Shown here in pieces: positions 1 through 10,685 of a DNA stretch of 64,000 nucleotides. How positions within the stretch are numbered: position 1 is the first letter of the stretch; each line of letters starts with the position of its first letter. The position numbers were made by a program, and so were the translations under genes. Source of the DNA: Paractinoplanes pyxinae (GTDB lineage: Bacteria; Actinomycetota; Actinomycetes; Mycobacteriales; Micromonosporaceae); contig NZ_JAPNTZ010000002.1 in assembly GCF_026626335.1 (NCBI RefSeq), forward strand, positions 496,001 to 560,000, in the 5' to 3' direction. The notes beneath the pieces are model-generated. The model was not told the DNA's origin, made no database searches, and saw nothing but the letters and a program-made list of their open reading frames with translations.

Positions 1-829
1 CGCCGTCGATGTAGGCCGCGTTCAGCCCGGCGAAGCCCGACTTGCGGAACGGGGTGAAGTCGGTGTCGTTGGACATGATCCGGTAGATCTCGACCGCGAA
101 CGACGTGCCCACCGGCTTGACCGCGTGGCTGTACGCCGCGACCAGCTTGCTGTTGCCGGCCGAGGTCTCGAACATGATCGCCGGGCCGCTGCTGCCGCGC
201 GCCTCGAGGTTGAGCACCACGCCGCCGTCGCGGGCCAGCGGGTGCTGGTCGACGAAGGCCTTGGCCCCGCACAGGCAGGCCTCTTCGCCGTCGGTGAGCA
301 CCAGAACCACGTCGTTGCGCAGGCGAGGAGAGGCGAGCAGGGCGCGGGCCGTCTCGAGGACGGCCGAGGTGCCGGCCGCGTCGTCGTTGCCGCCCGGGCC
401 GACCTGCACCGAGTCGTAGTGGGCGACCAGGAAGATGCGGCCGGTGGAGCCGGTGCCGGGGATCGTGGCGATCACGTTGCGCACCCGGGCCAGGCTGGCC
501 CCGCCCGCGCTGGCCGAGAGACCGGCGCCCTCGATCGACACCGTGTCCTGCACCTCGGGGGTCAGGCCGAGGCCGCGCAGGGTGGTGAGGAGGTGCTCGC
601 GCACCTCGTCGTTCGCGGGGCTGCCGACCGGGTGGGGGCGGGTGGCGATCGCCTGGACCTGGCCGAAGGCGCGCTCGGCGCTGAACTCGGTGGCCGGGGC
701 CGAGGCGGGGCGCGCGGACGGCGGCCGGATGGCCCACAGGCCGGCCAGCCCGGCCAGGATCAGCACGACGACGGCGAGGGCGGCGGCCGGAGCCCGGCGG
801 GCCGGGTCGGTGATCGCGGGAGCGCGCAT
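1..829 (-). CDS. M28-family zinc aminopeptidase, membrane-anchored (3' part missing)
   Basis: Reads from an ATG at 829 down to the window edge, so the C-terminus is missing. An N-terminal cytoplasmic stretch of about 15 residues is followed by one hydrophobic segment (about 16-34), so the catalytic domain should be outside the cell. The M28 metal-binding signature is clear: HYDS with His137 and Asp139, then GNDDAAGT (148-154), and LTDGEEA further on, which carries the catalytic and metal-binding Glu pair. M28 enzymes are co-catalytic zinc exopeptidases. The upstream divergent gene starts 74 bases away. The substrate cannot be inferred. Confidence 0.85.
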   Translation of the reverse strand, partial: MRAPAITDPARRAPAAALAVVVLILAGLAGLWAIRPPSARPASAPATEFSAERAFGQVQAIATRPHPVGSPANDEVREHLLTTLRGLGLTPEVQDTVSIEGAGLSASAGGASLARVRNVIATIPGTGSTGRIFLVAHYDSVQVGPGGNDDAAGTSAVLETARALLASPRLRNDVVLVLTDGEEACLCGAKAFVDQHPLARDGGVVLNLEARGSSGPAIMFETSAGNSKLVAAYSHAVKPVGTSFAVEIYRIMSNDTDFTPFRKSGFAGLNAAYIDG

Positions 830-903
830 GGGTGTATCTAAGCGGCTGGGTACGACACCGGGTAGTGGGAAGATCGTTTACGGCGTGCAATAGCGTTGTC
901 GGG

Positions 904-1239
904 GTGAGCACGCCCATCGACCCGGCCGCAGTGATGGCGGCGTTCATCGACGCCGTCGAGCCGTACGACCCTCGCCCCGAGGACCCGCCGGTCGCGTTGA
1001 TCGGTGTGCGCACCGCCCTCGGCGAGGCCACCTACGCGGTCGGCGACCACGTGATCCGCGCCATGATCAAGGCTCTCGCGGCCTACCGCGACCCGGAGGA
1101 CAGGGGCACCTGCGTCGAGTGCGGCAGCCGCCACCTCGACGAGAATCTGCACTGCCGGGAGTGCGGACGGCTGCACGGCATCCTCGGCGAGGTCATCGCC
1201 CAGCACGCCCGCCGGGTGGCCGCCGAGGACGTCCCGTGA
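904..1239 (+). CDS. Small protein with two CxxC knuckles (zinc-ribbon-like), unknown function
   Basis: 111 residues from a GTG at 904; the frame stays open upstream to about 832, but that part lacks plausible protein character. The C-terminal half holds CVEC and CRECG about 14 residues apart, the spacing of a zinc-ribbon knuckle pair. The N-terminal half is a predicted helical region without a family I recognise. It is divergent from the M28 peptidase and lies 85 bases upstream of the phosphatase operon. Its function is unknown; metal binding is an inference from the four cysteines. Confidence 0.6.
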   Translation: MSTPIDPAAVMAAFIDAVEPYDPRPEDPPVALIGVRTALGEATYAVGDHVIRAMIKALAAYRDPEDRGTCVECGSRHLDENLHCRECGRLHGILGEVIAQHARRVAAEDVP

Positions 1240-1324
1240 GACCGTGCCGGTGTTGTGCGCCGCTCCCCGGTGGGGAACTATCAGCGGGTCAGCGCCGGGC
1301 GGAGGACATGTGGGGGGACACGGC

Positions 1325-2523
1325 ATGACTGAGCGCTCGGTCGCGCCGCGGGCCCGTCCCGTTGATCCGGTCTATCAGGAAAGGCTGCGCGTCCTGCTGG
1401 TCGAGGACGACGAGGGCGACGCCTTCCTGGTCCGCGAGCTGCTGCACGAGGCCGACGCCCCGTTCGACCTGCGGGTGGCGACCAGCCTGCGCGAGGCCCG
1501 GGGCCAGCTCGCCGGCATCCACTGCGTCCTGCTCGACCTCGGCCTGCCCGACGCCGAGGGCATCGACGGGCTGCGCAAACTCCTCGCGGTGGCGGGCAGC
1601 GCGGCCGTCTGCGTGCTCACCGGCCGCTCCGACGAACACCTGGGTGTCGCCTCGGTCGCCGAGGGCGCGCAGGACTACTTGGTCAAGGGCCAGGTCGACG
1701 GCGTCCTGCTGACCCGTTCGCTGCGCTACGCGGTCGAGCGCAAGCGCGCCGACGAGAACGCGCAGCGGCTGCGCGAGGTCGAGCTGCGCCAGGCCGAGTC
1801 GGCCCGCCTCGAACGAGGCCTGCTGCCGCAGCCGCTGATGTCCACCGAACGGGTGGCAGTGCACACGTTCTACCGCTCGGGCCGGGCCATGGGCCTGCTC
1901 GGCGGCGACTTCTTCGACGTCGTCCAGGTGGGGGCGGACAAGCTGCACGTGATCGTGGGCGATGTCTGCGGGCACGGGGTGGACGAGGCCGCGCTGGGCG
2001 TCGAGCTCCGGGTCGCCTGGCGGGCGCTGGTGCTGGCCGGCGTGCCCGACGAGCAGATCCTGGGCTCGCTCGAGCAGGTGCTGATGAGCGAGCGCCGGGC
2101 CCGCGAGGTCTTCGCGACAGTGGCCTCGGTGGTGCTCGACCTGGCGGGCAACAAGGCCGTCTTCCGGCTGGCCGGTCATCCGCCTCCGGTGCTGCTGCAG
2201 GGCGGCCAGGTCACCCCGGTCGAGGCCCGCCGCGGCATCGTCCTGGGGGTGCGCCCCAAGCCCACCCCGGCCACCGAGGTCCCGTTCTCCGGAGATGACT
2301 GGTCCCTGCTGATGTACACCGACGGCCTGATCGAGGGCCACACCGGCCACGGCAACGAACGGCTCGACGTGAGCGGGCTGTGCGGCCTGCTCGACGAGAC
2401 GGCGGCCCGCTCGGTGCCGCTGGCCGCGCTGCCGGCCTGGCTGGTCGGCCGGGCCGAGCAGGCCAACGGCGGCCCGCTGGCCGACGACGTGGCGATGCTG
2501 CTCATCTCGCGGGGGCACGGCCG

Positions 2524-2527
<4 letters not shown>
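1325..2527 (+). CDS. Response-regulator PP2C-type (SpoIIE/RsbU-like) protein phosphatase
   Basis: 400 residues. The start is the ATG at 1325; the longer open frame upstream looks non-coding. N-terminal receiver domain (about 21-140): acidic pair Asp28/Asp29, phospho-acceptor Asp71 in LLDLGLPD, and Lys in DYLVKG. A helical linker (about 150-185) leads to a PPM/SpoIIE phosphatase domain with LLGGDFFDV and GDVCGHGVDEA (metal-binding Asp residues) and a late DDVAML. Enzymes of this build usually dephosphorylate anti-sigma-factor antagonists when the receiver is phosphorylated. It overlaps the following histidine kinase by 4 bases (ATGA), so the two are translationally coupled. The partner antagonist is not in the window. 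Confidence 0.92.
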
Positions 2528-4127
<1,600 letters not shown>

Positions 4128-4131
<4 letters not shown>

Positions 4132-4583
4132 CGTCTGCGATACGGGCCGACGGCACCCCGATCGAGGTGCTGCTGGTCGAGGACGACCCGGGCGACGTGA
4201 TGATGACCCAGGAGGCGTTCGAGGAGCACAAGGTCCGCAACCGGCTCAACGTCGTCTCCGACGGCGCCGAGGCGCTGGCCTACCTGCGGCGCGAGGGTGA
4301 GTACGCGAATTCCGTGCGCCCCGACCTCATCCTGCTCGACCTCAACCTGCCCAAGCGGGACGGCCGTGAGGTGCTGGAAGAGGTCAAGAAGGACGACGAG
4401 CTGGGCCGCATCCCGGTCGTCGTGCTCACCACGTCGGCCGCCGACGAGGACATCCTGCGCAGTTACCAGCTGCACGCCAACGCGTACGTGACCAAGCCGG
4501 TCGACTTCGAGCGGTTCATCGCGGTCATCCGGCAGATCGACGAGTTCTTCGTCAGCGTCGTGAAGTTGCCGCCGCGTGCTTGA
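4128..4583 (+). CDS. Single-domain response regulator (Rcp1-like)
   Basis: 151 residues, a lone CheY-type receiver with no output domain. Acidic pair Asp19/Asp20 in LLVEDDPGD, phospho-acceptor Asp71 in LILLDLNLP, the Thr/Ser switch in VLTTSA, and Lys123 in YVTKPVD. The LNLPKRDG stretch and overall length match the Rcp1 subfamily that pairs with phytochrome-like kinases with the [10 protein letters not shown]-box. The ATG at 4128 overlaps the kinase stop (ATGA), and its end overlaps the next gene by 8 bases. It probably shuttles phosphate or competes for the kinase, because it has no DNA-binding domain. Confidence 0.92.
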
Positions 4584-5385
4584 CCAGGTCGGCGAGCTCA
4601 TCCGCGAGGTCGCGGCGACGGTCGTCCTGCCGCGCTTCCGTCACCTCTCGTCCAGCGAGATCCAGCAGAAGGCGCCCGGTGACCTGGTCACCATCGCCGA
4701 CAAAGAGTCCGAGCGGGCGCTGACCAAGGGGCTGACGGCGTTGCTGCCCGGCTCGCAGGTGGTCGGCGAGGAGTCGGTGGCGGCCGACCCGGGGCTGCTC
4801 GGGCGGCTCGGCGACAGCGGCGCGGTCTGGATCGTCGACCCGGTCGACGGCACCAACAACTTCGCGGCCGGCAAGACGCCGTTCGCGGTGATGGTGGCGT
4901 TGCTGCGCGACGGTGAGCCCGCCGCCTCGTGGATTCTCGACGTGGTCGGCGACAACCTGACGGTGGCTGAGGCCGGCTCGGGCGCCTACCGGGACGGCGT
5001 ACGGGTCAAGACCCGCACCGACGACCCGGGCGCGGCCGCCCTGCGTGGCGTCGTGGCCAGCCACTACCTGCCCGAGCGTCTGCGGTCGGTGGCCGCGGCC
5101 AACGCGCGCGCGTTCGGCGAGGTGACCAAGGGACACCACTGCGCGGGCTACGAATACCCGGCCGTTGCCCTCGACGAGCAGCAGTTCGCGCTGTTCTGGC
5201 GGATCCTGCCGTGGGACCACGTGCCGGGCACGCTGATCATCCGCGAGGCCGGCGGCACGGCGTTGCACCTCGACGGGACGCCCTACAGCCCGCAGGACAG
5301 CGAGCGGGGGCTGCTGGTCGCCGCGAACGACGACATCTGGCGCACCGCCCGGGACACTCTCTTCCCGGACACGACCATCCTGTAG
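4576..5385 (+). CDS. Inositol monophosphatase-family phosphatase (histidinol-phosphatase-like)
   Basis: 269 residues from a GTG that overlaps the end of the response regulator. The family signature is [12 protein letters not shown] with Asp88 and Asp91, preceded by GEESV (metal-ligand Glu). A late [15 protein letters not shown] matches the second metal-site motif (WDxxAG), although the Ala is replaced by Pro. These Mg-dependent, lithium-sensitive phosphatases act on inositol-1-phosphate, histidinol phosphate or PAP. Sequence alone does not choose between them; HisN-type activity is a reasonable guess for an actinobacterium. No his or inositol genes are next to it. Confidence 0.85.
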   Translation: MLDQVGELIREVAATVVLPRFRHLSSSEIQQKAPGDLVTIADKESERALTKGLTALLPGSQVVGEESVAADPGLLGRLGDSGAVWIVDPVDGTNNFAAGKTPFAVMVALLRDGEPAASWILDVVGDNLTVAEAGSGAYRDGVRVKTRTDDPGAAALRGVVASHYLPERLRSVAAANARAFGEVTKGHHCAGYEYPAVALDEQQFALFWRILPWDHVPGTLIIREAGGTALHLDGTPYSPQDSERGLLVAANDDIWRTARDTLFPDTTIL

Positions 5386-5390
5386 GGCCT

Positions 5391-6152
5391 GTGACCTCGT
5401 ACCTGGAAAGCGTTTTCGGTCTTCAGGGCCGGACGGCGATGGTGACCGGTGGCAGTTCGGGCATCGGCCGGGCCATGGCCGTCGCGCTGGGACGGGCCGG
5501 CGCACGCATCGTGCTGGTGGCCCGCCGTCCCGAGCCGATGGCCGAGGTGATCGACGAGCTGCGCGGTTTCGGCGCCGAGGGGCAGGCGATTTCGGCCGAT
5601 CTGGCCGATCGGGCCGGCGTCGCACGGGTCGTCGCCGCCGTCGAGGCGCCGGACATTCTGGTCAACTCGGCCGCGGTGAATCGACGTCCACCCCTGGGCG
5701 AGCTCACCGAGGACGACTGGGACGTGACGCTGGCGGCCAACCTGACCGCCCCGTTCCTGCTCGGTCAGGCCTTCGGCCCGCGGATGGCCGACCGGGGCTG
5801 GGGGCGGATCATCAACGTGGTCTCGCAACAAGCCTTCCGCGCGTACGGCAACAGTGGCGCGTACGGTGCGTCGAAGGCCGGCCTGGTCGGCCTGACCCGG
5901 TCGCAGGCCGAGGCGTGGTCGGCTCACGGCGTCAACTGCAACGCGATCGCGCCCGGCGTCGTCCACACCCCACTCACCGAGCCGGTGTTCGCGGATCCGG
6001 CGATCGTCGCGAAGCACGCGGCCCGCACGATGATCGGCAGAAACGGCGTACCCGCCGATTTCGGGGCGTGTGCCGTGTTCCTGGCCAGCGATGCAGCTGT
6101 CGCCGTCACGGGCCAGACACTCTTCGTCGACGGCGGTTACTCGGCCAGTTGA
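5391..6152 (+). CDS. Short-chain dehydrogenase/reductase
   Basis: 253 residues from the GTG at 5391, 5 bases after the phosphatase stop, so probably the last gene of the same operon. Classical SDR layout: nucleotide-binding TGGSSGIGRA near residue 20, NSAA for the central strand, catalytic Ser145, Tyr158 and Lys162 in AYGASKAGL, then the IAPGVVHTPL turn and FVDGGYSAS C-terminus. It has the size and motifs of NAD(P)-dependent oxidoreductases related to gluconate 5-dehydrogenase and FabG. The substrate is not deducible. Confidence 0.9.
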   Translation: MTSYLESVFGLQGRTAMVTGGSSGIGRAMAVALGRAGARIVLVARRPEPMAEVIDELRGFGAEGQAISADLADRAGVARVVAAVEAPDILVNSAAVNRRPPLGELTEDDWDVTLAANLTAPFLLGQAFGPRMADRGWGRIINVVSQQAFRAYGNSGAYGASKAGLVGLTRSQAEAWSAHGVNCNAIAPGVVHTPLTEPVFADPAIVAKHAARTMIGRNGVPADFGACAVFLASDAAVAVTGQTLFVDGGYSAS

Positions 6153-6217
6153 TCGATCTGCCGCTGGAGTACGTATCACGGTAGAGTCTGCCCGCGCTTA
6201 ACCTGGGGAGGTAATCC

Positions 6218-7219
6218 GTGGCGGCGGTATTCAAGCGCCGGCTCAGCATCGTGCTCGCGATGGTCATGGCATTTCTGCTGGTGGCCCCCGTGGCCGCGCA
6301 GGCCGACCCCGACGAGGGCGACGACAAGACGCTGCGCAACGCGCTCGAGTCCGCGGCCAAGGGCCAGGCGACGGCGATCCAGAAGCTGAAGGCGTCGAAG
6401 AAGCGGGCCGTGCAGCTGCAGGCCACGGTGAAGCAGGCCCAGTCCGGCGCCAAGGCGATGGAGAAGCAGGTCAACGAGATCGCCACCCGGTCGTACCGGC
6501 TGGGCCGGCCCGGCACGATGTCGATGCTGCTCGACTCCAGCTCGCCCGACATCTTCCTCGAGCGCGTGGAACGCCTCGACATGATGGCCCAGCTCGACTC
6601 GCAGACCCTTATCCGCTACCGCGAGACGCTCGACAAGGCCGAGGCGGCCAAGGCGGCGATCGACAAAGAGGTGCGCGAGCAATCCAAGCAGGTCGCCGCG
6701 CTCACCAAGAAGAAGAAAGAGGCCGAGCTCGCGCTGGCCAGTGTCGGCGGCGGCTCGGTCGCGGGCGGCTTCGTCTCGGGCAACTCGCCGCTGGCCAAGC
6801 CGGCCCCGCGCAACTCCGACGGCTCCTGGCCCGACGAGAAGTGCACGATCAAAGACCCGACCAGTTCGGGCTGCCTGACGCCGCGCACGCTGAACGCCTA
6901 CAAAGAGGCCAAGTCGGACGGTTTCACCCGCTACACGGTCTGCTGGAGCCAGCGGAACTCCGGCGAGCACCCCAAGGGCCGGGCCTGCGACATGTCGTCC
7001 AACGCGACGACGTACAAGAACTCGCCGGCCACGGGCGGGGACAGGGCGTACGGCGACCGGCTGGCCAACTACTTCGTGAAGAACGCCGACCGGCTCGGCG
7101 TCATGTACGTGATCTGGTTTCGGCAGATCTGGTTCCCGGGCGACGGCTGGCGAAGTTACAGCGGAAGCGGCGGGGCGTCGGCCGAGCACACCAACCACGT
7201 GCACGTGTCGATGCTCTAG
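6218..7219 (+). CDS. Secreted coiled-coil protein with ARB_07466-like C-terminal domain
   Basis: 333 residues; GTG start with GGGGAGGT placed 7 bases upstream. A Sec signal peptide covers about residues 1-28 (cleavage after VAAQA). A long coiled coil (about 35-175) rich in Lys, Glu and Ala follows, with the LGRPGTMSMLLDSSS hairpin typical of NlpC/P60-linked and EnvC-like coiled coils. The C-terminal domain (about 205-333) has paired cysteines and ends in EHTNHVHVSML, matching the domain that follows such coiled coils in many actinobacterial cell-wall proteins. A cell-envelope role is likely; catalytic activity is not established. Confidence 0.75.
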   Translation: MAAVFKRRLSIVLAMVMAFLLVAPVAAQADPDEGDDKTLRNALESAAKGQATAIQKLKASKKRAVQLQATVKQAQSGAKAMEKQVNEIATRSYRLGRPGTMSMLLDSSSPDIFLERVERLDMMAQLDSQTLIRYRETLDKAEAAKAAIDKEVREQSKQVAALTKKKKEAELALASVGGGSVAGGFVSGNSPLAKPAPRNSDGSWPDEKCTIKDPTSSGCLTPRTLNAYKEAKSDGFTRYTVCWSQRNSGEHPKGRACDMSSNATTYKNSPATGGDRAYGDRLANYFVKNADRLGVMYVIWFRQIWFPGDGWRSYSGSGGASAEHTNHVHVSML

Positions 7220-7260
7220 TCCCAGGCGACTGCCAGGTTCGGGCGGCTAGCATCCGGCGG

Positions 7261-8760
7261 ATGGGAAACCCGCCGCCGCGCGCTCTGCCGTCCGGCCTCG
7301 CCACCGCTCTGGTCTTCGGCTCGAGCGGGGCGGTGCTCGTCCTCGAGATCCTGGCGCTGCGCCTCGTCGGGCCCTACGTCGGCGTGACGCTGCAGGTGAG
7401 CAGCTCGGTCATCGGCATCTCGCTGGCCGCCATCGCGTACGGCACGTGGCTGGGCGGCCGGCTCGCCGACCGGTTCGATCCGCGCCTGCTGATGGCCCCG
7501 GCCTTCCTGCTCGGCGCCATCGGCACGGCGCTGACGCTGCCGCTGGTGCGTTTCGGCGGTGAGGTGCTGCGGGGCGGCGCCGCGCCGGCCGTGCTGCTGC
7601 TGGCCGCCCTGGCCGTCTTCCTGCCCGCGTTCATCCTGTCGACGATCACCCCGCTGGTGGTGAAGCTGCAGCTCAGCGATCTCAACCGGACGGGGTCGGT
7701 GGTCGGGCGGCTGTCCAGCGTCGGCACGCTGGGGGCGATCACGGCCACGCTGGCCACCGGGTTCATCTTCGTGGCGGCGGTGCCGTCGAGCTGGATCATC
7801 ATCACGCTGGCGGTGCTGCTCGCGGCCTCGGGCCTCGCGCTGGCCTGGTGGCTGCGGCGCACCGGGGCGGTGCTGCCGGGCAAGCCGCGGACGCGGGCCG
7901 TTCTGGCCTCGGTCGGGCTGGTCGGGGCCGGGCTGGGCGTGGCCTCGCCCACCCCGTGCGACGTCGAGACGGCGTACCACTGCGCGCAGGTGCGCACCGA
8001 TCCGGCCGAGCCGGGCGGCCGCGAGCTGATCCTCAACTCGGCCCGGCACTCCTACGTCGACCTCGACGACCCGCGGAACCTCGAGTTCGCGTACATCCAG
8101 TGGATCGGTGCGGTGGCCGACGTGCTGCCGATGGGCCCGGTCGACGCGCTGCACCTGGGCGGCGGCGGCTTCACCATGCCCGACTACCTGCGGGCCACCC
8201 GCCCCGGCAGCGATCAGCTGGTCATCGAGCTGGACGGCGGGCTCGTCGATCTCGACCGTTCCAAGCTGGGGCTTCGCACCGACGAGAACCTTCGCGTACG
8301 GGTCGGGGACGCTCGTGTCGGCGTCGCCGATCAGGCCGACGAGTCGTACGACTTCGTCGTGGGCGACGCCTTCGGCCACCTCACCGTGCCCTGGCACCTG
8401 GCCACGGAAGAGATGGCGACCGACATCGCCCGGGTCCTCAGGCCCGGCGGCGTCTACGTCCAGAACGTGATCGACTACCCGCCCGACCGGTTCATCCGGG
8501 CCGAGCTGGCGACCGTGGCGGCGGCGTTCCCGCACGTGGCGGTGATCAGCAGCAAAGAGGCGCTGGCGGGCGAGGTGGGGGCCAACTTCGTCATCATGGC
8601 CTCGAAGTCGCCGCTGCCCGAGGCCGACGTGGCCCGTCGCGTGGCCAAGGTCGCCGACCCCGCGATCGTCCTGACCGGCGAGCCGCTGGCCGAGTTCGTC
8701 GACAACGCGCGCGTCCTGACCGACGACTACGCCCCGGTCGACCAGCTCCTGGCCGGGTAG
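7261..8760 (+). CDS. Fused membrane/spermidine-synthase-like protein
   Basis: 499 residues. The N-terminal half has about six membrane segments (roughly 12-220), starting with SGAVLVLEILALRLVGPYVG, the hallmark of the fused MFS/spermidine synthase family. The C-terminal half is a Rossmann methyltransferase-like aminopropyltransferase domain with LHLGGGGFTMP (SAM/dcSAM loop), VIELDGGLVDLDR, VGDARVGV and VGDAF. Members of this family are rarely assigned a real polyamine activity. Its stop lies inside the convergent kinase gene (34-base overlap). Confidence 0.82.
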   Translation: MGNPPPRALPSGLATALVFGSSGAVLVLEILALRLVGPYVGVTLQVSSSVIGISLAAIAYGTWLGGRLADRFDPRLLMAPAFLLGAIGTALTLPLVRFGGEVLRGGAAPAVLLLAALAVFLPAFILSTITPLVVKLQLSDLNRTGSVVGRLSSVGTLGAITATLATGFIFVAAVPSSWIIITLAVLLAASGLALAWWLRRTGAVLPGKPRTRAVLASVGLVGAGLGVASPTPCDVETAYHCAQVRTDPAEPGGRELILNSARHSYVDLDDPRNLEFAYIQWIGAVADVLPMGPVDALHLGGGGFTMPDYLRATRPGSDQLVIELDGGLVDLDRSKLGLRTDENLRVRVGDARVGVADQADESYDFVVGDAFGHLTVPWHLATEEMATDIARVLRPGGVYVQNVIDYPPDRFIRAELATVAAAFPHVAVISSKEALAGEVGANFVIMASKSPLPEADVARRVAKVADPAIVLTGEPLAEFVDNARVLTDDYAPVDQLLAG

Positions 8761-10424
8761 CTTCCACGTCGTACCGGGGCGGCGTCGGAGCGCGGGGACC
8801 GGGCGCGGTCGCGCCGGCTGGCCGCGACGTTGGCCATCACCTCGGCCCGGCACTCGACGCCGTCCACCGAGAACGTCAGCGGCAACGGGTTGTAGTCGCG
8901 GTACTCCCCACGCAACGTGAAGGACTTGAGTTTGCCGTGACCCTTCGCGGTCACCCGGCGGCCCTTCTGCGTCACCGCCTTCGATCCGCCGGTGAGTTTC
9001 TGACTGCCCGGGTACGAAAACTGGACCTTCCACGACCCGGCGGCCGAGGTGGCGACGGTCAACTGGGCCTCGTAGCTGCGTCCCGAATCCTGGCGGAGCT
9101 GATAGCGGACCGAACACTGGCCCTCGTCGCCCGGGCCGGCCGCCACGACGCCGTTCCCGGCGGCCTGCGCCTCCGGCACCTCCGAGGTCTCGCGGCCCGC
9201 CGACCAGGCGACCCCGGCCGTCGCCACCACGATCAGGGTCACCATCGCGGCCTGAGCCCGGTGCCGCGCGCTCGGAAAGCCCACCGTCGCCGTTCTTGGC
9301 CGGCGGCGCACGCGGCCGCCCTGGAAGAGGCCGCCACCCAGGGGCCGTGCCCCGCGCAGCTGCAGGGCTGCTCCGATCTTCAGGGCGACCCGCAGCCGCA
9401 GCACCCGGGCCGCCGGGCGGGGCCCCGGCACACCGCCGGGCAGGCCCAGATAGGCCAGCAGCGAGCGGCCCAGCCCCGGACGGCGTCGCGGCACGACCGC
9501 GGGCGGGCCGGCCGCGCCGCGTACGGCCTGCGGCGCGTCGGCTGCCCGCTCGACCAGCGGCGGGATGATCGGCTGGACGCCGACGGTGACGGCCAGGTCG
9601 TGGGCCACCTCGGCCGCGCCGGGACGGTCGGCCGGATCCTTGGCCAGGCAGCGCAGGGCCAGCTCGGCAACGGACGGCGGCAGGCCGGGGATGGCGGGCA
9701 GGGGATCGGGGTCGGCGTACAGGTGGGCGCGCAGCGCCTCGGCGGTGTTGTCGGCCGGCCACGGATGGCGGCCGCACAGCGTGCGATACAGCAGCAGCCC
9801 CAGCGCGTATACGTCGGTCGCCGTCGAGACCTGCGCCCCGCCGAGGCGTTCCGGGGCCAGATAGGCCGGGGTGCCGAGCAGGCTGCCGTCGGGCGCGGCG
9901 TCCCGCTGGCCGACGATCGCCGAGATGCCGAAGTCGACGACCTTGGCCCCACCGCCGGTGAGCATCACGTTGGCCGGGGTGACGTCGCGGTGCACCACCC
10001 CGCGGGCGTGCGCCGTGGCCAGGGCCGACGCCACCTCGACGGCCACGGTGACCGCGTCGCGCCACGGCAGCGGGCCCTGGCGCACGATGCGGGCCGACAC
10101 CGACTCGCCGTCGTTCAGCTCCATCACGACGTACGGGACGGTCAGCCGCTCGTCGAGCGGTGACTCGCCGAAGTCGAACACGCCGGTGATGTGCGGGTGG
10201 CAGAGCCGGGCCGCCGCCAGGGCCTCCTGGCGCAGCCGATCACGGAACATCTGGTCGTCGGCCAGCCGGGGTGAGAGCACCTTGACCGCGACGGCCCGCC
10301 CGAGCCGCTCGTCGTAGCCGCGCCACACCTCGGACATGCCACCGGCGCCCAGCTTCTCGACGAGCCGGTACCGCCCGGCGATACGAAGCGAGGCAAACTG
10401 ACCGTTTCGCTCCGTCCGCCCCAT
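8727..10424 (-). CDS. Membrane Ser/Thr protein kinase with extracytoplasmic CBM2-like domain
   Basis: 565 residues from the ATG at 10424; the frame is open further upstream but kinase homology starts right at this Met. Kinase domain (about 17-280): glycine loop LGAGGMSEV, Lys48, catalytic HRDVTPAN with Asp147, DFGIS, GTPAYLAPE. Thr149 replaces the usual Lys of HRDLKPxN. A proline/arginine-rich linker, one membrane segment (about 405-425) and an exported C-terminal domain follow. That domain, with paired Cys and GSWKVQFSYPGSQKL, resembles a family 2 carbohydrate-binding module. It may sense a polysaccharide or wall component. It is divergent from the MFS exporter. Confidence 0.88.
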   Translation of the reverse strand: MGRTERNGQFASLRIAGRYRLVEKLGAGGMSEVWRGYDERLGRAVAVKVLSPRLADDQMFRDRLRQEALAAARLCHPHITGVFDFGESPLDERLTVPYVVMELNDGESVSARIVRQGPLPWRDAVTVAVEVASALATAHARGVVHRDVTPANVMLTGGGAKVVDFGISAIVGQRDAAPDGSLLGTPAYLAPERLGGAQVSTATDVYALGLLLYRTLCGRHPWPADNTAEALRAHLYADPDPLPAIPGLPPSVAELALRCLAKDPADRPGAAEVAHDLAVTVGVQPIIPPLVERAADAPQAVRGAAGPPAVVPRRRPGLGRSLLAYLGLPGGVPGPRPAARVLRLRVALKIGAALQLRGARPLGGGLFQGGRVRRRPRTATVGFPSARHRAQAAMVTLIVVATAGVAWSAGRETSEVPEAQAAGNGVVAAGPGDEGQCSVRYQLRQDSGRSYEAQLTVATSAAGSWKVQFSYPGSQKLTGGSKAVTQKGRRVTAKGHGKLKSFTLRGEYRDYNPLPLTFSVDGVECRAEVMANVAASRRDRARSPRSDAAPVRRGSYPARSWSTGA

Positions 10425-10550
10425 GTGCCGATTGTGACCCGAGGGACGGGCTGCTCGATGCCGGTCCGGCGAAACCCGTTCCGCTCGTGCCCGATTGCCG
10501 GGTTCGGCTAGGGTCAGCCTCGTCCTGATCCCGCCGGACGGAGGGTTCGC

Positions 10551-10610
10551 ATGCAGCACACCTCGGTGACCGTTCTCGCCTCGACGCGAGGGCGTGTCTC
10601 GGCCCGTTAG
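10551..10610 (+). CDS. Putative 19-residue leader peptide of the MFS exporter
   Basis: ATG at 10551 with a strong GGAGG at 10540-10544, six bases of spacing, and an in-frame TAG at 10608. The peptide would read MQHTSVTVLASTRGRVSAR. It lies 75 bases upstream of an exporter whose own ribosome binding site is buried in a hairpin, the arrangement seen in leader peptides controlling antibiotic-resistance genes. Coding is inferred from the start context and position only; no homologue was compared. Confidence 0.5.
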   Translation: MQHTSVTVLASTRGRVSAR

Positions 10611-10631
10611 AAAGCCGGCGGGCCCACGCTT

Positions 10632-10680
10632 CTCCTCGCCTCGGGGCGGTCGACGCAGACCGTTTCCTTCGCTCGAGGAG
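10632..10680 (+). promoter_or_regulatory. Hairpin sequestering the ribosome binding site of the MFS gene
   Basis: CTCCTCG (10632-10638) pairs perfectly with CGAGGAG (10674-10680), which contains the Shine-Dalgarno of the TTG start at 10686. A second nested hairpin, CGGTC (10647-10651) with GACCG (10658-10662), closes the loop. GCGAGG inside the leader ORF (10576-10581) can pair with CCTCGC (10634-10639), offering an alternative fold that frees the ribosome site. This is a plausible translational attenuator; the switching is an inference. Confidence 0.5.
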
Positions 10681-10685
10681 TTCTT

